Assembly: GCA_963747735.1 (NCBI GenBank) | Contig: CAVVGE010000005.1 | Span: 248,001 to 312,000 of the forward strand | DNA from: AP-15 sp963747735 | Lineage (GTDB): Bacteria; Pseudomonadota; Alphaproteobacteria; ATCC43930; CGMCC-115725 | Reading direction: 5' to 3' | Length of the DNA stretch: 64,000 bases | Shown: in pieces, positions 1-8,658 of the stretch | Position numbering within the stretch: the stretch's first letter is position 1 | Layout: each line of letters opens with the position of its first letter | Made by a program: the position numbers and the translations under genes | The notes under the pieces: generated by a model | Seen by the model: the letters and a program-made list of their open reading frames with translations, nothing else | Database searches by the model: none | What the model was told of the DNA's origin: nothing

Positions 1-476
1 CGGCGCGAGCCGAGATCGTCGATATCGCCCGCCGCGATCATCGACAGCCCTGCCTTCAGCGCGCGTCGCTCCACACGGATGCCGCCGGCATGGCGCAGCC
101 AGAACCCGTCTCGACTGTCGGCGACGATCAGGTTGAAGGTGCGGTAGGCGCCGGGGTCGAGGTGGGACAGCGCTTCGGCGGCGGCGGCGGCATCGGCATG
201 GTCGAGCGCTTCGAGCACGAGCTCGCCGCGCGACCGGCGGCCCGGGACCGGCCCGAGCGAGCCGGTGCGGTTCAGCACAGCCGCCACGACGCCCCAGTCG
301 TTGACGCCGAGCCAGGAGCCGCCGGCGAGCAGATCGAGCCCGGCGACGACCTCGGGCCGGTCGGGCCAGTGCCGGCCGGGCGGCCCGGACGACCGCTCGA
401 TCATCTCGTCGCGGTTGGCGCCGATCAGCACCGGCCAAGCATGGCCGGGACGGCGCAGGATCACCAATGTGCACAT
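1..476 (-). CDS. NRDE family protein (TANGO2-like), 3' end outside window
   Basis: This is an N-terminal part of about 158 residues that runs off the left edge. It starts with ATG (476-474) and reads MCTLVILRRPG, then the family's defining Asn-Arg-Asp-Glu motif in GANRDEM near residue 22. The conserved GGSWLGVN block follows. The Cys right after the start Met is typical of the family and resembles an N-terminal nucleophile, although no enzymatic activity has been firmly assigned to it; eukaryotic TANGO2 is linked to lipid and haem handling. The gene diverges from the DUF1476 gene, leaving under 100 bp for both promoters. Confidence 0.85.
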   Translation of the reverse strand, partial: MCTLVILRRPGHAWPVLIGANRDEMIERSSGPPGRHWPDRPEVVAGLDLLAGGSWLGVNDWGVVAAVLNRTGSLGPVPGRRSRGELVLEALDHADAAAAAEALSHLDPGAYRTFNLIVADSRDGFWLRHAGGIRVERRALKAGLSMIAAGDIDDLGSR

Positions 477-571
477 TCAGCCTTCGATACCGCCGTCTTG
501 CCGGTGCGTTATCGCCATGCCATATCGCCAACGGGCGCCGCGCCTCGGCGCATTCCTCGGGAACATAGACG

Positions 572-892
572 ATGCCCAGCTTTGCCGACCGCGAAAAAGA
601 ATTCGAAGCCCGCTTCAAGCACGACGAGGAGCTGCGCTTCAAGATGACGGCGCGCCGCAATCGCCTGGTCGGGTTGTGGGCGGCGCAGCGGCTCGGGCTC
701 ACCGGTGAAGCCGCCGAAACCTATGCCAAGGACATCGTCGCGGCACAGCTCGGGCCGGGCGGCGACCGCCGGGTGGCGGACAAGCTGACCGCCGACCTCG
801 CAACCGCCGATCCAAGCCTGACCCAGGCCCGCATCCAGTTCGAGCTCGAGCATTTCGCCAACCTGGCCAAGCAGCAGTTGATGACCGGGTAG
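572..892 (+). CDS. DUF1476 protein (F1-ATPase inhibitor zeta-subunit family)
   Basis: This 106-residue protein matches the small alphaproteobacterial DUF1476 family, whose Paracoccus member (zeta) inhibits the F1Fo ATP synthase. The N-terminus (FADREKEFEARFKHDEELRFK) has the charged helix that forms the inhibitory segment in that family, and the C-terminus keeps the QARIQFELEHFANLAKQQL-type helix. The length is normal. A decayed copy of the C-terminal half lies at about 2959-3090, so the gene was once partly duplicated. The role is inferred from the family. Confidence 0.8.
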   Translation: MPSFADREKEFEARFKHDEELRFKMTARRNRLVGLWAAQRLGLTGEAAETYAKDIVAAQLGPGGDRRVADKLTADLATADPSLTQARIQFELEHFANLAKQQLMTG

Positions 893-933
893 GGTCGTCC
901 AACACCCTCCCGGACTTGACACCGCGATCGGTC

Positions 934-984
934 AACCCGACCAGCGAGCCCGTCGTGGTCCTCAGCATCGACCTGATCAAGAAA
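934..984 (+). pseudogene. remnant of a cupin gene 3' end
   Basis: The plus strand reads NPTSEPVVVLSIDLIKK. This lines up with the C-terminus of the intact exported cupin at 4863-5258 (NKTDKPVVILSVDLIKK). No upstream cupin sequence remains and the stop codon is replaced by a junction with the end of the neighbouring regulator gene (990). It is one of four 3' gene fragments between 0.9 and 3.1 kb. It is not expected to be functional. Confidence 0.6.
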
Positions 985-989
985 CAGCT

Positions 990-2531
990 TCAGGTCTCCG
1001 GCACGCCGGCACGCCGCAGCCCTTCCACGAGGCGGGCGGCGACCGCGGGGGCCAGGCCCTTTGCCATGTCGCGCAGGAGCGCGGCGACCGTCGGGTCGGC
1101 ATGGGCTTCGCGGATCCGAGGCAGGCAATCCTTCGCCTCCTGATACCGGCCGAGATGGCCGCACAGCGAGAGCTTGACCCGCAATGCCGGGAGGCCGGAA
1201 TTCTCGCGCAGCGATTCTTCGGCCCAGCGCAGCCCCTCCTCATGCCGGTCTAGCGTCAGATAGGCTATGGCAAGGGCGTAGCAGAACGCGAACATGACCG
1301 GGTCGCGCGGGCTCAGCCGGATCGCCTGATGCGCGTCCGCGATCGCTTCTTCCGGCCGGTCGAGATAGGCGAGGACCAGCGCACGGTGGCCAAAGGCGAG
1401 CGCAAAGCTGGGATTGAGGGCGATGGCGCGATCGAGCGCGCTGAGCGCCGCGTCGTTGTCGCCGGCGAGCTCTGCAAGCGCCAAACCGGCAAAATCCAGC
1501 ACCCAGGGGTCGTCGCCGCCGGCTGCGATCGCCTGTCGCGCCATGCGCATCCCCTCCTCGACATCGGCCCCCTCGGCCGGAACCCAGTGCCGGTTGCGCC
1601 GCATCATCTGGGACAGCGCCAGCCGCGCCATCGCCGGTGCATAGCCCGGATCGCATTCGAGGGAGCGGCGCGCCAGCTCCACCGATTCTGCCAAGCCCTC
1701 CCGGGTCCGCTTGCTCGCCTGCGCCTGGGCGCGCAGATAAAGCTGGTAGGCGTCGAGGCTCATGGCCGGCCCGCGGCCGGCGCGCTCGATTTCGGCGAGG
1801 CGCAATTTGGGTTCGATCGCGCCGGCAACACCGCTCGCCACCTGGTCCTGCAAGCCAAAGACATCGTCGAGCGCGCCGTCGAAGCGCTCGGCCCAGATGT
1901 GGGCGCCGGTCGCCGTATCGATCAATTGGCCGGCAATGCGCACCCGACTGCCGGATTTGCGGACCGAGCCTTCCAGCACATAGCGCACCCCCAGCTCGCG
2001 CCCGGCCTCCTTCACGTCGATCGCCCCGCCCTTGTAGGCGAAGCTCGAATTGCGCGCGATGACAGAGAGCCACGGGAAGCGGGCGATTGCCGTTGTGATC
2101 TCCTCGACGATGCCGTCCACGAAATATTCCTGATCGGGATCGCCGGTCAGATTTTGAAACGGCAGGATCACGATCGCCGGCTTGTCGACGGGCGGGGACG
2201 ACGCGTTCGCATTGGAGGTGTCCGACAATTCGGTGACCGCGCCGACAAAGCGCATGCCTTTGCGGGTGAAGGTGCGGACCAGCCGCTGCGAGATGCCGTC
2301 GTCGCCGAGCGCCCGGCGCACCGCATTGATGCGCGTCGTCAGCGCCGATTCCGAGACGATCCGCCCCTGCCAAACCGCCTGTAAGAGATCGTCCTTGCCG
2401 ACCACGCGATCACGGTGCTGCACCAGGTAGGCGAGCAGGTCGAAGGCCTTGGGCTCAAGATCGACAACCTCGCCGCCGCGGCGCAATTCGCGGCGTTCGA
2501 GATCGAGCCGGTGATCGCCAAACGCCAGCAC
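990..2531 (-). CDS. winged-helix / TolB-like / TPR regulator (copy 1, soluble)
   Basis: A 513-residue putative transcription regulator. Residues 1-95 are an OmpR/CadC-type winged helix (FGDHRLDLERRELRR, then LVRTFTRKGMRFVG). Residues 118-235 are the TolB/FlgO-like domain often fused to such regulators (ILPFQNLTGDPDQEYF, YVLEGSVRKSG). The rest is a helical TPR-like region (ALDRAIALNPSFALAFGHRA). No transmembrane helix is present, unlike the third copy at 13930. The GTG start is supported by GGGAGG six bases upstream and by alignment with copy 2. The ligand and target genes are unknown. It is a close paralogue of 3160-4683 and probably arose with it by tandem duplication. Confidence 0.8.
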   Translation of the reverse strand: MLAFGDHRLDLERRELRRGGEVVDLEPKAFDLLAYLVQHRDRVVGKDDLLQAVWQGRIVSESALTTRINAVRRALGDDGISQRLVRTFTRKGMRFVGAVTELSDTSNANASSPPVDKPAIVILPFQNLTGDPDQEYFVDGIVEEITTAIARFPWLSVIARNSSFAYKGGAIDVKEAGRELGVRYVLEGSVRKSGSRVRIAGQLIDTATGAHIWAERFDGALDDVFGLQDQVASGVAGAIEPKLRLAEIERAGRGPAMSLDAYQLYLRAQAQASKRTREGLAESVELARRSLECDPGYAPAMARLALSQMMRRNRHWVPAEGADVEEGMRMARQAIAAGGDDPWVLDFAGLALAELAGDNDAALSALDRAIALNPSFALAFGHRALVLAYLDRPEEAIADAHQAIRLSPRDPVMFAFCYALAIAYLTLDRHEEGLRWAEESLRENSGLPALRVKLSLCGHLGRYQEAKDCLPRIREAHADPTVAALLRDMAKGLAPAVAARLVEGLRRAGVPET

Positions 2532-2661
2532 CGCAAACCTCCCGCGCCGCGTCTTTGGCGAAAATCATCATGTCGCCATGACGAAGAAAAAAGCCAGCCG
2601 TAAAGCAAGCTGCCGGCTTTCGGCTCATCCTCCGCGAGCGCTTCGGCGTGCGGTCGTTCCG

Positions 2662-2829
2662 ACGCACGACGACATGCTGAATGTCGTGCAGACAAAGGGG
2701 TCGGGCTGGGTCGATTACATGTTCCCGAAGCCCGGCGAGACCAAGCCGTCGCAGAAATGGAGCTATGTGACCAAGGTGGTCGTCGACGGCACGCCGGGGG
2801 TGCTCGGCGCCGGCTTTTATCCCGAGTAG
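2662..2829 (+). pseudogene. remnant of a single-Cache domain protein 3' end
   Basis: The reading frame gives DDMLNVVQTKGSGWVDYMF and then SYVTKVVVDGTPGVLGAGFY before the stop. This is the characteristic C-terminal half of small Cache-domain sensor proteins (GxGWVDY and a closing G.G.Y). An open frame extends upstream to about 2578, but those residues look unlike the family, so the 5' part has been lost or replaced at a junction near 2660. No intact paralogue lies in the window. Confidence 0.55.
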
Positions 2830-2904
2830 CCGTTTCGAGTCCCCGTCCCTCCCCAATTCGGCACGGCGCGGAGGGAATGGCGGGCGACATCGGCAAATCG
2901 GGCC

Positions 2905-2956
2905 TCAATACAGGCGATCGCCTTTGACCGTGACGCGGTGGCCGGGGCGGAGGGTG
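2905..2956 (-). pseudogene. remnant of a TauD-type dioxygenase 3' end
   Basis: The minus strand reads RTLRPGHRVTVKGDRLY before a stop, nearly the same as the last residues (RSGHRVTVKGDRPV) of the intact TauD/TfdA enzyme at 7137-8015. The DNA match is visible as well: both share a run around cctttgaccgtgacgcggtg with one mismatch. Upstream sequence is unrelated to TauD and runs straight into the DUF1476 remnant on the opposite strand. Confidence 0.6.
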
Positions 2957-2958
2957 CG

Positions 2959-3090
2959 ATTTTCGAGCGGCTGCAACAAATCGAACCCGCCGATCTCGCC
3001 GCCCACGACCCGGCCATGACCGACAGCCGCATCCGCTTCGAGCTCGGCCACTTCGCCGCGCAGGCCAAGCAGCAGCTGAAGCGGGAGTAG
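2959..3090 (+). pseudogene. remnant of a DUF1476 gene 3' end
   Basis: The frame ending at the TAG at 3088 reads DPAMTDSRIRFELGHFAAQA then KQQLKRE. It matches the C-terminal helix of the intact DUF1476 protein at 572-892 (DPSLTQARIQFELEHFANLA). No start codon or N-terminal inhibitory segment remains. It abuts the TauD remnant on its 5' side. Confidence 0.6.
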
Positions 3091-3159
3091 GATCTGGAAA
3101 AAAGCCGCTCTCGGCAAGTGCGCCACCACGCGGCCGGCGACCGGCTCGGCGGCAGGACA

Positions 3160-4683
3160 TCACGCCTCGGGCAGACCGGCTTTGCGCAACCCTTCGGCAA
3201 TACGGGCGGCGAGTTGCGGGACAACGCCCTTCGGCAACGCGCGCATGACCCCGGCGATTGTCGGCTCGCAGTCAAACTCCCGCACACGGCTCAGACAAGT
3301 GCGCGCTTCCTCATGCCGACCCAGATAGCCGCACAGGCTGAGCTTGAGGCGCAGCGCCGGCATGCCGCCGTTTTCGCGCAACGCCGCTTCGGCCCACGAC
3401 AACCCGGCCTCGTAGCGGCCCGCCGCCAGCTCCGCGCGCGCCAGTGCTTGATAGAAGGAAAACATGGCCGGATCGAACGGGCTCAACCGGATCGCCTGGT
3501 GGGCCGAGCGGATAGCCTCGTCGGGCCGGTTGAGATAGGACAGAACGACGGCGCGATGACCGAAGGCGAGGGCAAAGTTGGGGTTGAGCACGATCGCGCG
3601 GTCGAGCGCGCTGAGCGCGGCATGATTATCTCCGGCAAGCTGGGCCAGCGCCAAGCCGGCAAAATCCAGCACCCAAGGATCGTCCCCGGCGGCGGCGATC
3701 GCCTGCCGCGCCATCGCGATGCCCTCCTCGACCTCCGGGCCGGCGGGTGGGATCCAGTTCCGCTGACGTTGCATGCCGCGGCTCAACGCGATCCGCGCAA
3801 TGGCCGGACCGTAGGCGGGATCGAGCTCGAAGGCCAACCGCGCCAGCCGTATCGACTCGGCCAAACCCTCCCTGTTCCTTTTGTATGCTTGCGCCTGGGC
3901 GCGCAGGTGGAGGTCGTAGGCATCGGGGCTCTCGGTCGGCTTGCGACTGGCGCGCTCAGCTTCGACACGTCGCAGCCGCGGCTCGATCGCGCCGACGACC
4001 CCGCCCGCCACCCGGTCCTGCAATTCGAAGACGTCGTCGAGGGCGCCGTCGAAGCGGTCGGCCCAGATATGCGCGCCCGTCGTCGAGTCGATCAGCTGGC
4101 CGGCGATGCGCACGCGGTCGCCGGCCTTTCTGACCGAGCCTTCGAGCACATAGCGCACGCCGAGCTCCCGCGCCGTCTGTTTCACATCGACGCTCTTGCC
4201 CTTGTAGGCAAAGCTCGAATTGCGTGCGATGACGAACAGCCCGGGGCAGCGCGCGATTGCGGTGGTGATCTCTTCGACCATGCCGTCGGCGAAATATTCC
4301 TGCTCGGGGTCGCCGCTCATGTTCTGAAACGGCAACACCGCGATCGAGGGTTTGTCGGGAAGCGCCCGGTCGGCGATTTCCGTGACTTCGGCAATGAAGC
4401 GCACGCCCTTGCGGGTGAACGTGCGGACCAGCAGTTGCGCCGTGCCGTCGTCCCCAACTGCTCGGCGAACCGCGTTGATCCGCGTGGTCAGCGCCGACTC
4501 CGAGACGGTCCGCCCATGCCACACTGCCTGCAACAGATCGTCCTTGCTGACGACGCGATCGCGCTGCCGCACGAGGAACACCAGAAGGTCGAAGACCTTG
4601 GGTTCGATCGCAATCAGCTCGGCGCCGCGGCGCAGTTCGCGGCGCTCGATGTCAAGCCGGTGGTCGCCAAACGTCAGAACCAC
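3160..4683 (-). CDS. winged-helix / TolB-like / TPR regulator (copy 2, soluble)
   Basis: A 507-residue paralogue of the regulator at 990-2531, with the same order: winged helix (LTFGDHRLDIERRELRR, LVRTFTRKGVRFIAE), TolB-like domain (ILPFQNMSGDPEQEYF-type block, YVLEGSVRKAG) and TPR-like C-terminus. The frame is open further upstream to 4830, but the GTG at 4683 is preferred because GGAGAG sits just upstream and the first residues then match copy 1. No membrane segment is present. It diverges from the exported cupin gene at 4863 with about 180 bp between starts, so it may control that gene; this is inference from position only. Confidence 0.8.
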   Translation of the reverse strand: MVLTFGDHRLDIERRELRRGAELIAIEPKVFDLLVFLVRQRDRVVSKDDLLQAVWHGRTVSESALTTRINAVRRAVGDDGTAQLLVRTFTRKGVRFIAEVTEIADRALPDKPSIAVLPFQNMSGDPEQEYFADGMVEEITTAIARCPGLFVIARNSSFAYKGKSVDVKQTARELGVRYVLEGSVRKAGDRVRIAGQLIDSTTGAHIWADRFDGALDDVFELQDRVAGGVVGAIEPRLRRVEAERASRKPTESPDAYDLHLRAQAQAYKRNREGLAESIRLARLAFELDPAYGPAIARIALSRGMQRQRNWIPPAGPEVEEGIAMARQAIAAAGDDPWVLDFAGLALAQLAGDNHAALSALDRAIVLNPNFALAFGHRAVVLSYLNRPDEAIRSAHQAIRLSPFDPAMFSFYQALARAELAAGRYEAGLSWAEAALRENGGMPALRLKLSLCGYLGRHEEARTCLSRVREFDCEPTIAGVMRALPKGVVPQLAARIAEGLRKAGLPEA

Positions 4684-4862
4684 TTCCGCTCTCCAGAACC
4701 TCCCGGCCCGCGACCTTGGCGAAATCATAAGCCGGCCGTAAGGCAGAAAAAAGCTGCCCGTAAAGCCGGCTTCCCTGCCAATGCGTATACTTCCGACGGC
4801 CTCGCCCGAGCCTGGGGCAGGAGAGCGCAAGCACCCTAAACAGAGAACAGAGGAGACACCGA

Positions 4863-5258
4863 ATGTACCGCATGTGGATAGGAATGGGATTGGTCGCCGC
4901 TATAGGAGTGGGGGTCGGGTTCGGGCTGGGTTCGGCGTCGGGGCAGCCGGCCCCGGCAGGCGTGGACCTCCAATCGCTCGGGACGGTGGATGCCGGCGAC
5001 AACTGCCCGGGACACATCCTGCGCATGCGCCGCGTAACCTTTGCGCCGGGCGCGTCAATTGCGATGCACTCTCACAAGGACCACCCGGAAGTGTCCCTTG
5101 TCGTGGAAGGCACGCTTACGAATACGATCAAGGGGAAACCCCCGACGCAGGTAGCGGCAGGCACACCCGTTCTAAATGGTCCGGAGGTCGAACATCTGCC
5201 GGCCAACAAGACCGACAAGCCCGTCGTGATCCTTAGCGTGGATTTGATCAAGAAGTAG
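4863..5258 (+). CDS. exported cupin-domain protein
   Basis: A 131-residue single-domain cupin behind an N-terminal hydrophobic signal or anchor segment (residues 5-23). The cupin metal site is suggested by H69, H71 and E76 (AMHSHKDHPEVSLVVEG). The ATG is preceded by a good AGGAGA. Small periplasmic cupins of this kind have no assigned substrate. A fragment of a second copy lies at 934-984. It diverges from regulator copy 2. Confidence 0.75.
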   Translation: MYRMWIGMGLVAAIGVGVGFGLGSASGQPAPAGVDLQSLGTVDAGDNCPGHILRMRRVTFAPGASIAMHSHKDHPEVSLVVEGTLTNTIKGKPPTQVAAGTPVLNGPEVEHLPANKTDKPVVILSVDLIKK

Positions 5259-5367
5259 CGCGTGTATCCGGCGGAGAACGAAGACCACTACGCCGGCCTG
5301 CTCAGATCGTGTGCCGCGACGTACTCGCGGAGCGCAAAGCGTTTGTCACTCGGAACGGGAGAACGTC

Positions 5368-7023
5368 ATGAACCGAGCCACGAAATTGGCGCTGACCGCG
5401 CCGTTGTTTTTGTGCGCGGTGGCTTCGGCCGCGGTCGCGCTTTTTGGGCTGGCCGTCCCACCCGAGGCGCGGGCCGAAACCGGGGCGAAGCCGGTCGAGG
5501 AGGTCGATTTCGCGATCTCCTGCAAGCCGGCGGTGCGGCCTGGGTTCAGGCATGCGGTATGGACCCTGCACTCGTTCTGGTATCTCGAATCGGTGAAGGA
5601 GTTCAATGCGGTCGCGAAGGCCGATCCGGGCTGCGCCATGGCCTGGTGGGGTGTCGCGATGAGCAACTGGCACGAGCTGTGGGAGCCGCCGACACAAGCC
5701 GCGCTCGCCGCGGGTGCGGCCGCCGTCGCCAAGGCCGAGGCCATCGGCGGCGAGACCGAGCGCGAGAAGGCCTATATCGCGGCGATCGCCGCCTTCTACA
5801 AGGACAGCGGCACGCTCGACCACCATACCCGCGCCCTTGCCTACGAGAAGGCAATGGCGGACCTGCACCAGCGCTGGCCGGACGACCATGAGGCCGCCGT
5901 CTTTTATGCGCTTGCACTCGATGCGACCGCACTCCCGGCCGACAAAACCTACGCCAACCAGAAAGAGGCGGCGGCGATCCTCGAACCGCTCTTCATCGCG
6001 GAGCCGAACCATCCCGGTGTCGCACACTACCTGATCCACAGCTACGACGAGCCGCCGCTCGCCGCGAAAGGGCTGCCGGCGGCGCGCCGTTATGCGTCGA
6101 TCGCGCCCTCGGTGCCGCATGCGCTGCACATGCCGGGGCACATTTTCACCCGGCTCGGCTACTGGCAGGAATCGATCGACAGCAACCGGCGCGCGGCGGC
6201 GGCGGGCCAAGCCTATGCCAAGACGGCATTTGGCGAGGGCGTCGCCCTTGACCAGTCGCTGCACGCGATGGATTACCTCGCCTATGCCTATCTGCAAAAG
6301 GCGGAGGACCAGCAGGTGCTGGCGCTGATCGACGAGATCACGGCCTTCAAGAAGGCGACGCCGGAGACCCGCGGGACGGCCTACGCGATGGCCGCGATCC
6401 CGGCCCGCTATGCGCTCGAGCGGCAAGACTGGGCGCTGGCAGCCAAGCTCGAAAAGCCGAAGGCGGAAGTCGGCTGGGACAAATTTCCGCCGGCCGGGGC
6501 GATCCTCGACTTTGCCAAGGCACTCGGCGATGCGCACACCGGAGACCTCGCCGCCGCCAAAGCCGAGATCGACAAGCTCGCGGCCACCCGCGACGCGCTC
6601 AAGGCCAAGAACAAATACTGGTCCGACCAGGTCGAGGTGCAGCGTCTGGCGGCGGCGGCGACGCTGGCGCAGGCAGCGGGCCGGCACGACGAAGCGGTAG
6701 AGGAAATGCGCGCCGCCACCGATCTCGACGATGCGATGGACAAGAGCAATGTGACGCCCGGCGATATTCTGCCGCCACGCGAACTCCTCGGCGACCTGCT
6801 GCTCGAGCTCGGCAAGCCGGCCGCCGCCTTGGCCGAATACAAACGCTCGCTCGCCACCGCGCCCAACCGTTTCCGCAGCCTCATCGGCGAGGCCCGCGCG
6901 GCGAAGCAGGCCGGCGACGCCGCGGAAGCGCACGAGGCCTATCGCAAGCTCCTCGCGCAGTGCCCGTCGGCGGCGCCCGAGCGGCCGGAACTCACGGAGG
7001 CCAAAGCCTACCTGACAAACTGA
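5368..7023 (+). CDS. exported TPR-repeat protein
   Basis: A 551-residue protein with a signal peptide (LALTAPLFLCAVASAAVALF, cleavage probably after PEARA), then tetratricopeptide-like helices through to the C-terminus. Blocks such as WWGVAMSNWHELWEPP, HALHMPGHIFTRLGYWQESI and ALAEYKRSLATAPNRF are visible. The frame is open from 5311, but the ATG at 5368 has GGGAGA upstream and begins the signal peptide. The family is common in soil Proteobacteria and often encoded near regulators, but no function is established. Confidence 0.75.
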   Translation: MNRATKLALTAPLFLCAVASAAVALFGLAVPPEARAETGAKPVEEVDFAISCKPAVRPGFRHAVWTLHSFWYLESVKEFNAVAKADPGCAMAWWGVAMSNWHELWEPPTQAALAAGAAAVAKAEAIGGETEREKAYIAAIAAFYKDSGTLDHHTRALAYEKAMADLHQRWPDDHEAAVFYALALDATALPADKTYANQKEAAAILEPLFIAEPNHPGVAHYLIHSYDEPPLAAKGLPAARRYASIAPSVPHALHMPGHIFTRLGYWQESIDSNRRAAAAGQAYAKTAFGEGVALDQSLHAMDYLAYAYLQKAEDQQVLALIDEITAFKKATPETRGTAYAMAAIPARYALERQDWALAAKLEKPKAEVGWDKFPPAGAILDFAKALGDAHTGDLAAAKAEIDKLAATRDALKAKNKYWSDQVEVQRLAAAATLAQAAGRHDEAVEEMRAATDLDDAMDKSNVTPGDILPPRELLGDLLLELGKPAAALAEYKRSLATAPNRFRSLIGEARAAKQAGDAAEAHEAYRKLLAQCPSAAPERPELTEAKAYLTN

Positions 7024-7136
7024 CCCGGCGCCGTGCCATCGGCGAAACCCGCACCCAGCCTCGGAAAAGTTGCGCTTCCGAGGCCGAGGTGGCGGTGTGG
7101 GCTCCCTCCCTTTCCGCGGTGCGGCAGAGGCGCAAT

Positions 7137-8015
7137 TCAGACCGGGCGGTCGCCTTTGACGGTGACGCGGTGGCCGGAGCGGGTGTGCGGCCAGTAATCC
7201 CACATCGCGTGGTGCTGGACGCAGCGGTTGTCCCAAAAGGCGATCGAGTTTTCCCGCCAGCGGAAGCGGCATTGGAACAGCGGGTTCGCCATGTGGTCGT
7301 ACAGGTAGTTGAGGACGCCCTCGCTCTCGTCGCGCGAGACGCCGAGGATGCGCCGGGTGAACCCCTTGTTGACGTAGAGCGCTTTATTGCCGGTGACCGG
7401 GTGGGTGCGCACGACCGGGTGCTCGGCGCGGGGGTATTCGGGCTTGTCGGAGATGCCGTAATTGGCGTACTGGCCGCGGTAATGGTCGCCGTCGTGGATC
7501 GCGGTGAGGCCGTCGAGATAGGTCTTCATCCGGTCCGACAGCGCCTCGTAGGCGGCGTACATGCTGGCGAACAGCGTGTCGCCGCCGCGCGGCGGGCATT
7601 GGCGGATATAGAGGATGCTGCCCATCGGCGGCTCGGCGTCGCAGGAGACGTCGGTGTGCCAGCCCTCGCCATTGGCGCGCGGCAAATCCTTGTCGGCGTG
7701 GATAACCATCAGCTCCGGGTGGCCGGGTGCGTGGGGGGCCGCCGGATGGATGTGCAGGTCGCCAAAGAGGCGGCCGAAGGCGAGGTGCTGCTCATCCGAG
7801 AGGTGCTGGTCGCGAAAGAAGATCACCAGGTTCTCGGCGAGCGCGCGGTGGATTTCGTCCATGGTGCGGTTGCCGAGCGGCAGCGCCAGATCGACACCGC
7901 CGATCTCGCCGCCAATGATCGGCGTCAGCTTATCGACGGTGATCGTGTCGTAAGGGCCCCCATCCTCGGCGACATGCTTGATGCGGGGACCGTTGTTCGA
8001 CCGGACCGGGTCCAT
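7137..8015 (-). CDS. TauD/TfdA-family Fe(II)/2-oxoglutarate dioxygenase
   Basis: A 292-residue enzyme of the taurine dioxygenase family, which hydroxylates a small acid using Fe(II), 2-oxoglutarate and O2. The iron-binding facial triad is visible: H120 and D122 in GWHTDVS and a distal His near 268 in CVQHHAMWDYWP, followed by the 2-oxoglutarate-binding Arg in RSGHRVTVKGDR. The length is normal. ATG start with AAGGGAG upstream. The substrate cannot be read from sequence. It stands alone, convergent with the TPR gene. Confidence 0.85.
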   Translation of the reverse strand: MDPVRSNNGPRIKHVAEDGGPYDTITVDKLTPIIGGEIGGVDLALPLGNRTMDEIHRALAENLVIFFRDQHLSDEQHLAFGRLFGDLHIHPAAPHAPGHPELMVIHADKDLPRANGEGWHTDVSCDAEPPMGSILYIRQCPPRGGDTLFASMYAAYEALSDRMKTYLDGLTAIHDGDHYRGQYANYGISDKPEYPRAEHPVVRTHPVTGNKALYVNKGFTRRILGVSRDESEGVLNYLYDHMANPLFQCRFRWRENSIAFWDNRCVQHHAMWDYWPHTRSGHRVTVKGDRPV

Positions 8016-8658
8016 CTTGTGCTCCCTTCAGCTCTGCTGTCAGCGATTTGCCGCAAAGCCTATTCCCTCCCCCACACCCGGTAAAGCGCGGATGACGCCG
8101 ATCGTTTTGCACACGGGCCTGCCCGGGCATCTGTCGGCGCGAGAATGTCGCCGGTCGACGGATCGTGCGTTTCCATCGCCCGGCTGAATGCTCCGGTCGC
8201 CGCTCCGGCGCCGCGCAGCTGTCGCGCAAAGAACTTTCCTGCGGCACAAGGTGCCGGCGGTTGAATGGCCGTGAGAACAACGGCACCTTGAAGATTGCGG
8301 TGGTCCGCGGCTTACCCTTTAACAATCGTTAAAAGTCGGCGTTTTCCAAGAAAATACCTTGTATGAGAAAGACTATCTCCTGCTTGATGAAAATAAGAAA
8401 TCATCCCCGGCCGACCTCGGCAGCTAGCCGCCGGATTGCTGCAAAAACGCTCCTGATCGAATAGCAGCGCAGGGAGGTTGACAGGCCCGATTTGGCCTGT
8501 TTAGCTCGCGCTGTTCCTCCCCGTCCTACCCGGATGCATCACCAACGATCCGGGACGACACCGATCTGCATTCCACTGCCCATCCAACACCACCGGCATG
8601 GCGACGCGCTTGCTGTGCCCGGCGCTGGGATGCCCCAACGAGAAGGAGACGCTGTCGG
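8016..8658. other. intergenic region with an inverted repeat
   Basis: About 640 bp between divergent genes (dioxygenase leftward, RlpA rightward). I see no convincing gene. The centre (8300-8400) is notably AT-richer than its surroundings, as expected for promoters. A 7-bp-arm inverted repeat, acaggcc-cgattt-ggcctgt, lies at 8481-8500 about 160 bp before rlpA and could be an operator. Confidence 0.4.

Noticed and set aside
3118..4839. 573-codon open frame on the plus strand opposite regulator copy 2
   Set aside because: The minus-strand protein has clear domains and a paralogue. The plus frame mirrors it, and an equivalent mirror frame exists opposite copy 1.
5302..7272. 656-codon open frame on the minus strand opposite the TPR gene
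   Set aside because: Arg- and Leu-rich shadow of the TPR gene. No start signal, and it runs into the TauD gene.
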